This document shows, piece by piece, positions 23,788 to 33,931 of a stretch of DNA of 64,000 nucleotides (position 1 is its first letter; each line of letters opens with the position of its first letter). Source of the DNA: Cryptomeria japonica (taxonomy: Eukaryota > Streptophyta > Pinopsida > Cupressales > Cupressaceae); NCBI RefSeq assembly GCF_030272615.1, contig NC_081406.1, forward strand, positions 399,358,939 through 399,422,938, written 5' to 3'. Under the pieces are notes generated by a model, which saw only the letters and a program-made list of their open reading frames with translations, was not told the DNA's origin and made no database searches. Position numbers and translations under genes: made by a program.

Positions 23788-24326
23788 CTGCAAAATCAAA
23801 CATATACATCATCAGCACATGATCAAATTTGCACAAAGAATGTGATAAACATGCTATAGAATCCAAATATACAACATTCAAAATCAAATAATTTTTGTTT
23901 ACACTCTCAAAAATGTTTGTTGTTTTTTATATGAGTTTCCATAGACAAGCAGAAACTCGTACGAGCCAAAATTGCATGTTGAATGATTAAATACTATAAT
24001 ACGACAAAAATTATCCTCTCACACGACAAAATGGTCTATCAAGAACACTATCATACGAAGCAAGGGTATACATCAGACGACAAACCCTACTTGCTCAAAT
24101 GAAAAAACACAAAAGGACAGATACTCGTACGAGTAATAGTATAACACCACACGATAAAACAACATCAATGACTTTAAACAAAATAAAAATGCAAAAATTC
24201 GACAAAAATTCAAAAATTAAGAAATGCATAGACTAAATATCGATCACTTATTGCTAGGGCTTAGTTCCATGGTCGATTATGTCATCTTTGGCTCTCGAAT
24301 CGATGCTCCTAAATTAGAATGGCCAT
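23788..24326 (-). other. Intron-like interval and decayed first exon of antisense PMD gene
   Basis: Between the splice acceptor at 23,788-23,790 and an ATG at 24,326 (minus) no coding domain is visible. The ATG frame stops after five codons, so the first exon is broken or starts elsewhere. The interval carries palindromes ACTCGTACGAGT (24,123-24,134) and CTCGTACGAG (23,956-23,965), which also occur in the gypsy A leader. Confidence 0.45.
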
Positions 24327-24401
24327 TTTTCTTCACAGCAGGTTTTTCAAATTTTAAACTTTAAGAGGTAAAAATGAATTCACAATGACACATTGAACCC
24401 C

Positions 24402-24408
24402 TTATATA
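24402..24408 (-). promoter_or_regulatory. TATA box for the antisense PMD gene
   Basis: On the minus strand GGCTATATAAGGGG is preceded by the leader-like AATTAGGGTTTCGG. Transcription starting about 30 bp further would run through the leader near 24,370 and into the PMD exon. No competing sense feature explains it. Confidence 0.5.
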
Positions 24409-24411
24409 GCC

Positions 24412-25027
24412 GAAACCCTAATTTTTGAACTTGCTCTGATGGACATAAAATTTATACCCTAAGCTAAACCAACTATCCTGAGTCCATTTTTGGGATCGAA
24501 ATCAAAATCTGACGTCATTTTGTAGTTGAAATTTCACAACATTGACCACTTAGCACTTTCATCCTCAAGTCAATTTTCGAATCATTTTACGCTCAATTCA
24601 ATTCTAAATCTGAATTTAATTCTCAAATCAACTCTGATTTTAATCTTCAACATCAATCTTCGTGCTCAAATAATTATCATCACTAAAAATTGCCTAAAAT
24701 TGTTGTACCCTCACTAAATTTCGATTTCACTCCTAAGGGGGCATAGTCATTACACCTTTTTAGTGATCATCATCATCAAAAGTCAAGAAATTTTTCAAAT
24801 CCTCTTCACAAAGTTGAGTAAAAATCTTTTCACATGAAGAAAATCAACCAAACCTTATTACTAGGCACATCTTAACTAAATCACATCGTATCAAGTTGAG
24901 ATTCTTAAATGTCAAACAAAGAAATCTCTAGGGGCGTATCAATCTTTGTCCTTATCTGAATCAATCTTCAAATCGATGTTCAATTTCATCACATCAAATC
25001 AAGGTGGACATTTTCTCTTGCTAATCG
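24412..25027 (+). other. Gypsy A 3' UTR, AT-rich
   Basis: No gene. Two PPT-like purine runs with GGGG (CTAAGGGGGCATAG near 24,733, and CTCTAGGGGCGTATC near 24,929) are present. The 24,526-24,717 frame is compositional only. Confidence 0.5.
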
Positions 25028-25290
25028 ATTCTTATTCAATCAAGTTTGGAATCGGTTCACTTTGCTCAGTCGATTCTTGTTCAATCAAGTTTGGAATCGG
25101 TTTTATCTCTCGCTCAGTCGATTCTTGTTCAATCAAGTTCGAAATTGGTTGCATCTCTTCGCTCAATCTAGTTCAATCAAGTTCTATATCGATGCTCATT
25201 TGTTGATCAATCAAGTTCAAGAATGGTATCTTGCTCTTTGTCGATTCTTGTTCAATCAAGTTCAGGATCGATATCGCTTTATTCAACTCT
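25028..25290 (+). repeat. Tandem repeat, ~47-50 bp period, before the gypsy A PPT
   Basis: Units with the core CGATTCTTGTTCAATCAAG recur at about 25,028, 25,072, 25,120 and 25,241, with shorter partial units between. The best adjacent pair differs at only a few bases. The overlapping open frames here simply translate the repeat. Confidence 0.75.
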
Positions 25291-25421
25291 ATTTAGTTTC
25301 ATCACTTCAAATCAAGTTGAACATCTCACTCTTCATCGTTTTGTGATCCATCAAGTTCAGAACTTATATCTATTTGACATCAACTATTCTTTGAACCAAT
25401 GCGATGCTCACACATTAATTC

Positions 25422-25434
25422 AAAGAGGGGAAAA
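25422..25434 (+). other. Gypsy A polypurine tract
   Basis: AAAGAGGGGAAAA directly precedes the TG of the 3' LTR. It primes plus-strand synthesis in LTR elements. Confidence 0.88.
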
Positions 25435-26711
25435 TGTAATACCCTAAAAATGGTCACCTAAACCATGGGCCCCTAATCTTGCCAACATCACCAAGGTCCT
25501 AACCAAAGGCAATTAAATCAACCTTGAGCACCTAATTAATTAATTCTTTAATCTTTAATGTTAGATGACAAGTTAATCACTCTATATTAATTAAATATTT
25601 ATTTAATAAATTAAATCATTCCAAGTAAATCATTTTAATAAATTGTCCTATTTATTTAATTAAATATCCTAGCATATTTAATTAATAAATATATTTGCCA
25701 TTTAATCACAAAAAAAGGAATTAATTTACAAAAAAGGGGATTAATTTACAAAGAGAAATTAATCACAAAAAGAGGAATTAATTTGCAAAAGAAAGAGTTA
25801 AATTGAAATCAAAATAAAAGAATTAAATTGAGAGAAGAAATCAAACTTAAGATATTTCTTTTCCTAAAATTGAGATAACTTGAAAATCAGCAAAGCAATT
25901 AAATTGAATTAATCATTTTCCCTAAAATTAAAACTCAAAGCTTTTCTTGAGGAAAGAGGTTCAGTTGCATTAAAAAGCCTTTTTCTAAGTAAAAATCTTG
26001 AGCAAATTAAAGGAAAGTGCATGGAATCACCTATTTTTATCTCAAGTGCATGGAATCAACTAAATTTATCTCCAATGCAAACTTGAACTTATAATTTGAA
26101 TGCATTCAATCAAGCTATAATTGGAATCTATCTCAAGATTAACTAAATCTAATCTCTCAATTATTTCAATTGTCCTAAATTGTGCTTTTTCTTGAGGAAT
26201 CTCAACCACTCATTGCTAATTGATCTTGACCGTTGGTCTCTCTTTTGAGTTTCTATAAATTCATCCTTCATCTCTCATTCAAAACACCCTAGAGATTTAT
26301 TGTTATTATGCATTTTTTTTCTCTAGGGTCATTGAAGATATTGTGCTTTGAGATTATTGCATCTTAGTTTACCTTTTTGCATATTTAGTTTAACTGTTAT
26401 TGCTTTCATTCATCTAGCTTAATCTTTCATATCTAGCTTAATCTTTCATTCATCTAGCATAAACTTGCATACATTTAGCTTCTTCTTGTGCTCATATAGA
26501 TTAAATCCTTTGTCTTGGTGTAGTCTAGTCACTGGTATTGCTTATACAAATCTGAGAGGAAGTCTATACTCGCGTCTTTTAGAGGGTAATAGGTCAATTT
26601 GTTATGGTTTTTATATTCATGATTATATCTATCTAACCATGCATGCAATGACTTAATTTAAGTGTTGTGTCTTACAACTTACAGATACCTTATCCACTTT
26701 TCACACAGACA
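25435..26711 (+). repeat. Gypsy A 3' LTR
   Basis: Matches the 5' LTR from TGTAATACCCTAAAAATGG to the CACA-rich end. It is 43 bp longer, mainly through an extra copy of the ATCTAGCTTAATCTTTCAT phrase near 26,412-26,460. TATA-like sequence near 26,250. The part from 25,776 on is also the first unit of a tandem duplication. Confidence 0.88.
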
Positions 26712-26957
26712 CTGGTTGTCTCTCCACAGCGATCTACCAATCCAAACTATAGTCTGCCTCAATTGGCGATCTGTTCAAGTCTCCACCCACTAACTGCCTC
26801 AAGCTCTAGGATTGGTAGTCTACCTGCAAACTTTTCTTTACCTCACGATTGGTGATCTGAACAAGTCTACAAGTTGCATCAATATTCTCTCCAACCAACT
26901 ACTGCATAACCAGGTCCTCCTCCAACAACAAGTTCACAAACCAGCTCTGATACCATT
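26712..26957 (-). other. Element X interior, right of gypsy A, with copia-type PBS
   Basis: Starts with the right target-site copy (CTGGT). On the minus strand it begins, just outside the X LTR, with TGGTATCAGAGCTGG (26,941-26,955), a near-perfect initiator-Met tRNA primer site. Minus-strand codons after it give a short remnant (an LLLEEDLVMQW-like run) that I cannot assign. Confidence 0.6.
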
Positions 26958-27183
26958 TGATGCAATCAAGGCAGGGAGATCCAATGAAGGACAGCCCAAC
27001 CTTGCATCTTAAAACATAAACCATCCAAAGCATACTAGTAATCGATAACAAGGTGCCAGAAACAACAGGAAGAACAACCAATAACAACATAGAACACATA
27101 ATCGGTAAACAATGTGATTGAATCTTATTACAATTTGAAGAATTATACATGCCACATGTTGGATCCCAGTCGAGGATACAAAC

Positions 27184-28145
27184 AATTAATTTGCAAATGA
27201 AAGAGTTAAATTGAAAACAAAATAAAATAATTAAATTGAGAGAAGAAATCAAACTTAAGATATTTCTTTTTCTAAAATTGAGATAACTTGAAAATCAGAA
27301 AAGCAATTAAATTGAATTAATCATTTTTTCTAAAATTAAAACTCAAAGCTTTTCTTGAGGAAAGAGGTTCAGTTGCATTAAAAAGCATTTTTCTAAATAA
27401 AAATCTTGAGCAAATTAAAGGAAAGTGCATGGAATCACCTATTTTTATCTCAAGTGCATGGAATCACCTATTTTTATCTCAAGTGCATGGAATCAACTAA
27501 ATTTATCTCCAATGCAAACTCAAACTTATAATTTGAATGCATTCAATCAAGCTATAATTGGAATATATCTCAAGATTAACTGAATCTAATCTCTCAATTA
27601 TTTCAATTGTCCTAAATTGTGCTTTTTCTTGAGGAATCTCAACCAATCATTGCTAATCGCTCTTCACCATTGGTCTCTCTTTTGAGTTTTTATAAATTCA
27701 TCCTTCATCTCTCATTCAAAACACACTGGATATTTATTGTTATTATGCAATTTTTTCTCTAGGGTCATTGAAGATATTGTGCTTTGAGATTATTGCATCT
27801 TAGTTTAGCTTTTTGCATATTTAGTTTAACCTTTATTGCTTTCATTCATCTAGCTTAATCTTGCATATCTAGCTTAATCTTTCATTCATCTAGCATAAAC
27901 TTGCATACATTTAGCTTATTCTTGTGCTCATATAGATTAAATCCTTCATCTTGGTGTAGTCTAGTCACTGGAATTACTTATACAAATCTAAGAGGAAGTC
28001 TATACTCGCATCTTTTAGAGGGTAATAGGTCGATTTGTTATGGTTTTTATATTCATGATTATATCTATCTAACCATGCATGCAATGACTTAATTGAAGTG
28101 TTGTGTCTTACAACTTACAGATACCTTATCCACTTTTCACACATA
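27184..28145 (+). repeat. Partial gypsy A LTR, second tandem unit
   Basis: Starts abruptly at ATTAATTTGCAAATGAAAG, equivalent to 25,776 of the 3' LTR, and runs to the LTR end before CCGGTTGTCTC. A 33 bp piece (GCATGGAATCACCTATTTTT and following) is duplicated in tandem at about 27,428-27,490. TATA-like TTTTATAAATTC near 27,688. Confidence 0.8.
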
Positions 28146-28622
28146 CACCGGTTGTCTCTCCACAGTGATCTATCGGTCCAAACTATAGTCTACCTCAATT
28201 GGTGATCTGTTCAAGTCTCCACCCACTAACTGCCTCAAGCTCAATCTCTAGGATTGGTGGTCTACCTACAAACCTTTCTCTACCTCATGATCGGTGATCT
28301 GAACAAGTCTACAAGTTGCATCGATATTCTCTCCAACCAACCACTGCATAACCGGGTCCTCCAACAACAAGTTCACAAACCAACTCTGGTACCATTTGAT
28401 GCAGTCAAGACAGGAAGATCCAATGAAGGACAGCCCAACCTTGTAGCTTAAAACATAAACCATCCAAAGCATACCAGTAACCGGTAACAAGGTGCCAGAA
28501 ACAGCAGGAAGAACAACCAATAACAACACAAAACACATAATCGGTAAACAATGTCATTGAATCTTATTACAATTTGAAGAATTATACATGCCACATGTTA
28601 GATCCCAGTCCAGGATACAAAT

Positions 28623-29715
28623 AATTAATTTGCAAACAAAAGAGTTAAATTGAAAACAAAATAAAAGAATTAAATTGAGAGAAGAAATCAAACTTAAGAT
28701 ATTTCTTTTTCTAAAATTGAGATAACTTGAAAATTAGAAAAGCAATTAAATTGAATTAATCATAATCACAAAAAGAGGAATTAATTTGCAAAAGAAAGAG
28801 TAAAATTGAAATCAAAATAAAAGAATTAAATTGAGAGAAGAAATCAAACTTAAGATATTTCTTTTTCTAAAATTGAGATAACTTGAAAATCAGAAAAGCA
28901 ATTAAATTGAATTAGTCATTTTTTTTAAAATTAAAACTCATAGCTTTTCTTGAGGAAAGAGGTTCACTTGCATTAAAAAGCCTTTTTCTAAATAAAAATC
29001 TTGAGAAAATTAAAGGAAAGTGCATGGAATCACCTATTTTTATCTCAAGTGCATGGAATCAACTAAATTTATCTCCAATGCAAACTCGAACTTATAATTT
29101 GAATGCATTCAATCAAGCTATAATTGGAATCTATCTCAAGATTAATTGAATCTAATCTCTCAATTATTTCAATTATCCTAAATTATGATTTTTCTTGAGG
29201 AATCTCAACCGCTCATTGCTAATCGATCTTGACTGTTGGTCTCTCTTTTTAGTCTCTATAAATTCATCCTTCATTTCTCATTCAAAACGCCCTGGAGATT
29301 TATTGTTATTATGCAATTTTTTTCTCTAGGGTCATTAAATATATTGTGCTTTGAGATTATTGCATCTTAGTTTAGCTTTTTGCATATTTAGTTTAATCCT
29401 TATTTCTTTCATTCATCTAGCTTAATCTTGCATATCTAGCTTAATCTTTCATTCATCTAGCATAAACTTGCATACATTTAACTTATTCTTGCGCTCATAT
29501 AGATTAAATCCTTCGTCTTGGTGTAGTCTAGTCATTGGTATTGCTTATACAAATCTGAGAGGAAGTCTATACTTGCATCTTTTAGAGGGTAATAGGTCGA
29601 TTTGTTATGGTTTTTATATTCATGATTATATCTATCTAACCATGCATGCAATGACTTAATTGAGTGTTGTGTCTTACAACTTACAGACCTTATCCACTTT
29701 TCACACACACACATA
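28623..29715 (+). repeat. Partial gypsy A LTR, third tandem unit with internal restart
   Basis: Begins like unit two, but after about 138 bp jumps back (ATCATAATCACAAAAAGAGG near 28,760) to an earlier LTR position and then runs through to the LTR end at about 29,715, before the CCGGT flank. The restart implies a separate slippage or unequal exchange. Confidence 0.75.
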
Positions 29716-29967
29716 CCGGTTGTCTCTCCATAGCGATCTACTGGTCCAAACTATAGTCTGCCTCAATTGGCGATCTTTTCAAGTCTCCACCCACTAATTG
29801 CCTCAAGATCAAGCTCTAGGATTGGTGATCCACCTACAAACCTTTCTCTGGCTCACGATCGGTGATTTGAACAAGCCTACAAGTTGCATCAATATTCTCT
29901 CCAACCGACCACTGCATAACTAGGTCCTCCTCCAACAACAAGTTCACAAACCAAATCTAATACCATT

Positions 29968-30869
29968 TTATGTAGTCAAGGCAGGGAGATCCAATGAAGG
30001 ACAGCCCAACCTTGTAGCTTAAAACATAAACCATCCAAAGCATACCGGTAACCAGTAACAAGGTGCAAGAAATAGCAGGAAGAACAACTAATAACAACAT
30101 AGAAAACATAACCGATAAACAATGTGATTGAATCTTATTACAATTTGAAGAATTAGACATGCCACATGTTGGATCCCAGTCCAGGATACAAACAATTCTT
30201 ATAATGCAATTACAAGATCCACAGATCATCTACACATCAAGTCGGGCTCCAGTAACAGTCTGTCAGTTGTATCCTAATCCGGACCTCAGCCTTCCGACCT
30301 TAGTCCTACCGGATCAGGATCTCGTCGGTTCTATATCTTTGCTCAATCTCAAAGCTTTGTCTTCAATCTTCTAATTTCTCTCTTGTCTTCAAATGATTCA
30401 CAAGCTTCCATTTATACCATCTGCAAATAATTACAACTCAATCAAGTCGACCCAAAGACCAATCGGTTCATGAAACATGCAATGGTAACATGTCGGCTCA
30501 AATCACTAAGAACAAGATCCAAATCATAAAATGATGTACGGACTTTTGAGAATACCGGCCAAGACCCAAAGAAACACCTCTAACAATCCACAAGTCATGG
30601 AGATCAACCGCAACCCGAAATCATCTTCGCTCAACATACAGCCAGGCTAATCGGTAAGAACATATTAACTGGGACAATACTGAAATCTACATCTCACCGG
30701 AAACAAATCCAAATTCTATGAAACTCAAACATGATAAAGACCACAAACACAAGGGAATAAACCTAAAACCACAATGCTAAACACTCAAACATGAAGAAAT
30801 GTCATGCTCTCAAGAAATTCCACTGAAAACTACCCAACCGGTAAGAACTAGACCGGTGCTCTTGCATCA
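29968..30869 (-). repeat. Element X LTR (5' LTR in its own orientation), complete
   Basis: Pairs with 8,371-9,274 along 0.9 kb. The inner end is mutated (TTATGTAG for TGATGCAG); the outer end TCTTGCATCA is intact. Truncated copies of its first ~230 bp occur at 26,958-27,187 and about 28,398-28,626 through the tandem duplication. Confidence 0.78.
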
Positions 30870-32798
30870 CTTTAGATGGGTCCTACTGACATGGCTTCTT
30901 GTTTAGTGTGACCTTGTAGTTTAGTAAGACCTAGTTCAGTCTGTGTAGAAACCCTGCGACATGTTGATATTCGTACCCCTTGCGACATGTTGATTTTCCT
31001 ATTTAGGGGAGACATTGGATGTGTCTTATCGACATGTCCCTTTGTCGATGAGACTTTGCATTTTGACAAGACTCTTTTTTACTTTAGTCAAACCCTTGGT
31101 GTTGTGACGATAAAAATATTTTCATTGTGACCCTGAGATGCCTTGCTGACTTTGTTTCTTTTTCGGTATGACTTTTCTCTTTGGCAAGATAATTTTTTGC
31201 TCATGTCGCCCCTTAGTGGTGTAGTGGTAGGTTATGTCATGTCTTGCCAACAAGATTTCTTTTCATTGCGACCTTTTTTTTTGACATGACACAAACTGCT
31301 TCTTGTCGACCCTTCTGTACTATAGCAACATGAAATTTTTGTTGTGACCTTGAAGGAGTCTTGGCGATAATGTTTTTGTTTTAACGTGACATAGCCTTTC
31401 AGCAAAACCAAAATTGCTTCTTGTCCACCAGTTGAAGCTATAGTAATATGAGTTCTACTTCACTGTTACTATGAGGAGTCTTGGTGAAATGTCTCTAACA
31501 ATAGGAAAAGACCAAAAATGACATGTTTTTCTCCTTACCAATGCTTGTCGATATGTGAGTGGTCCACGTGGGTGGTTGACCAAGGTTGACTAGATGACAT
31601 AGATGGAGATACTTAGGATGTGGAGCATGCAAAACAAATCAATGTTCATCTGGATGAAAGGATATTTTTCTTGCAGAGGTGGGTTACATAAACACACCGA
31701 ATGTGGTAGTTTGAATTTGAATATGATCTGATCGTAGGTAGAAATCAGAGATAGATGCATTTAATGGAATACAAGTTGTAGTTTATTCAACAACTCAAGA
31801 TATTCAGAAGATCTTTAGTCAAACAGATATCACAACCATAAGAATATCGAACATTCTCTAATCATCATGACATCAAGACACAAAGTAGGTGAATATAACT
31901 TATTGTAGTAATTTGATCTCAGAGGTTTATCCAAAGGTGGGAGATGATGCATTTAATGATGATTGCCAATCTGTCTATTATGGTAGATTTCATGGAAGCT
32001 TGAGAAGACTTATTTTTTATTTTTTTTTGGAGGAAAATCCTGAGTGTACAAAGATGACAAAAAAGAGGGGTAGTTAAATGTAATGTGTGATAGTGGAATG
32101 AGTGTGTAGAAAAAGAATACAAAATAAAATAAGTTGAAGAGTGAATGGTAAAGAGTTAGTGGAGGCAGGAAAAAGTGTAGAGATGTAGCAGTAAAATGAG
32201 GAAAACATAGTGGCAATTCAAACTGAGTAAAAGTGAGAGAATGAACAAAGGATAAAGATATAAGAATAGAGCTAGAAGATAATAGAGGTTTGATCAGACC
32301 TGAGAATAGAGAGAAGAGGACAAAGTCTTGAGAAGGTAGAGCCGAATCTTTCACAAAAGTAGAAATCACAGTGGGTTACAAAAATAATTTGTAGCAAGGT
32401 GTCAAATTGTATTGAAATTAGATCATCAATTCGGTGTATGTCATCTGAGTGGGTGCTCAGATTAGGGGTAGGTGATCCTTTGAGTTTGTGCTCATAAAAT
32501 CAGGGGTTGTGCCCATAAACATTATAGTAAAAATATTTCGCATTGTGAGGCTAGATTAGAGCAGTAGATTCAAGCAACATTTCTCACTAAGGTTTTTTCC
32601 CCACCATGGGTTTTCCTCGTATACACTGTGTTATGAGTTTGTGTTGTGCATGTGTGTTTGATGATTCAAGTTGATACTCTTTCTCTCTAATTTTATTGTT
32701 TTTATAAGTTGAATTTCAAATTTTAAAGATCCCCTAATTCACCCCCTCTCTCAATAGTCCATTTGTGTTATTCTAGGTATGGCCTAAAATTTTTAACA
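30870..32798 (+). repeat. Copia 1 3' LTR, remainder
   Basis: Resumes the style of 7,923-8,370 and closes with the typical copia LTR 3' sequence: CCCACCATGGGTTTTCCTCG near 32,600, ATTCACCCCCTCTCTCAATAG near 32,737, and TTTTTAACA at the end (32,798). No convincing gene is present. Its great length suggests a further insertion could be hidden in 31,700-32,580, but I see no boundary. Confidence 0.6.
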
Positions 32799-32956
32799 GC
32801 TTTAACCAAGGCATAAGATTTCTTCTCATTAATTTAAAACTTTAGTTCTATAGATTCAAGTGACTTACTAAAAAATGCTATTGGTTGCTCATATCCTTCA
32901 TCATTTTTCTATAGTATAACAACAACAATAGTGTGAAAATAAGAAAATAAAAATAT

Positions 32957-33890
32957 CTAGAATGGTTTATCAAAATTTGGAGACTTCAATATTGGAGCTT
33001 CCTTAATAGATCTTTTGATATTTATAAAAGAATCCAGTGCCTCTACTATCCAATCCAATGTTGCTTCCTTCTTCAACATCTTAGCAATTTTTTTAACTAT
33101 CTCTGCAAAGTTCAAAATAAGCCTCTTGACAAAGTCAATCTGTAGAAAGAAAGATTGTATTGACTTCATAGTCTTTGGGAGAGGGATCTTATCTATTGTA
33201 GCTACCCTTTTAGGATCAATCCTCACTCCATCTTTAGATACAATATGCCCAAATAGTCTTACTTTTGTAACAACAAAATGACACTTCTTTGGATTTAGTG
33301 AAATTCCAAATTCAAGTCCTTTTAAGAATATTTTATCCAAATGGGAGTAATTATCCTTTTCTTTCTTTGAGTAGGAAGTGACATCATCTTGATATACCAC
33401 TATAATTATGTTTATTAGATCAAAAAACACCACATCCATAGCCCTTTGAAAGGTAACTTCAGCATTGATTAATATAAATGGCATCCTAACATAAATGTAT
33501 GTCCCCAAGGAGTGGTTAATGCTATTTTATACTATTACAATTCTTTAACCTTGACCTGGTTATATCCTAAAAAGCCATCCATCATGGATTAAAGTTCACA
33601 CCTAGTAACTTTATGTAGAAAAAATCCATATTTGGTAACAAACAATTATCTTTTAGTGATGAAATATTCAAATTTTTAAAATCAATGCACAACCTTATAT
33701 CCCCATTTTTCTTTCTTATTGGTACCAAATTGGAAACCAAAGTAGAATATATTATGGGTTTAATCATTCCTCCATTCCTAAGTTTCACCAATTCTTCTTG
33801 CATTTTTTGTGCCAAAGTTGGGCTGATGGGCCTTTGCTTTTGTCTGAAAGGTTTTGCATCTAGTTTGAGTGGGATTTCATGTTGGAACAC
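32957..33890 (-). pseudogene. Ty3/gypsy reverse transcriptase fragment, minus strand
   Basis: From 33,890 downward: LDAKPFRQKQRPISP, LVPIRKKNGDIRLCIDFKNL and then, in a second frame from 33,508, YVRMPFILINAEVTFQRAMD, YQDD (catalytic YxDD), GISLNPKKCHF and LFGHIVSKDGVRIDPKRV. Roughly 85 bp including the DGFSGYNQ region are shifted or lost near 33,510-33,590. It is a fragment without gag, PR or INT, closer in motif style to the gypsy C RT than to gypsy A. Confidence 0.82.
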
Positions 33891-33931
33891 ATCTTTGTTG
33901 GCAATATTGCATTATACAGACAATGAAAGAT

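Larger units (their letters stand above)
9389..26711 (+). mobile_element. Gypsy A: 17.3 kb Tat-like Ty3/gypsy element with antisense PMD gene
   Basis: Both LTRs, PBS, gag, PR, RT, RNase H, a second RNase H, INT, a long 3' region and a PPT are present in order. The INT-last order places it in Ty3/gypsy, and the second RNase H between RNase H and INT is a hallmark of the Tat lineage. Left flank TCGGT and right flank CTGGT (CCGGT in the two tandem copies of this junction) look like a slightly mutated 5 bp target duplication. LTRs differ at roughly one base in 15-20 over the part I compared, plus indels. The coding region is full of stops. Confidence 0.85.
25776..30190 (+). repeat. Tandem duplication of the gypsy A LTR / element X junction (three units)
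   Basis: Each unit contains the last ~0.93 kb of the gypsy LTR, ~250 bp of X interior and the first ~230 bp of the X LTR. Units: 25,776-27,187, 27,188-28,626, and 28,627 onward into the intact X LTR. Junctions at 27,184-27,187 and 28,623-28,626 fall on the tetramer AATT, present at both parental breakpoints (25,776-25,779 in the LTR; CAAACAATT in the X LTR, about 30,190). The third unit also has a 138 bp partial repeat of its start (28,627-28,764). Confidence 0.8.
8371..30869 (-). mobile_element. Element X: minus-strand copia-type element with minimal interior, hosting gypsy A
   Basis: Two ~0.9 kb direct repeats (8,371-9,274 and 29,968-30,869) end TGATGCA/TGCATCA on the outer sides. Next to the upper repeat is a minus-strand PBS-like sequence (TGGTATCAGAGCTGG in the copy at 26,941-26,955), matching the initiator-Met tRNA site used by copia elements. 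After removing gypsy A and the tandem copies, only about 360 bp of interior remain and none is coding, so X would have been non-autonomous. It interrupts the copia 1 LTR. Confidence 0.68.

Noticed and set aside
25028-25290. Regularly spaced repeats resembling a CRISPR array
   Set aside because: Units are head-to-tail and diverged, without unique spacers of constant length, and lie in a plant retroelement 3' UTR with no cas genes.
32010-32369. 119-codon minus-strand frame rich in Ser/Leu/Phe
   Set aside because: Low-complexity translation of AG-rich LTR sequence of copia 1; no motif or homologous copy.
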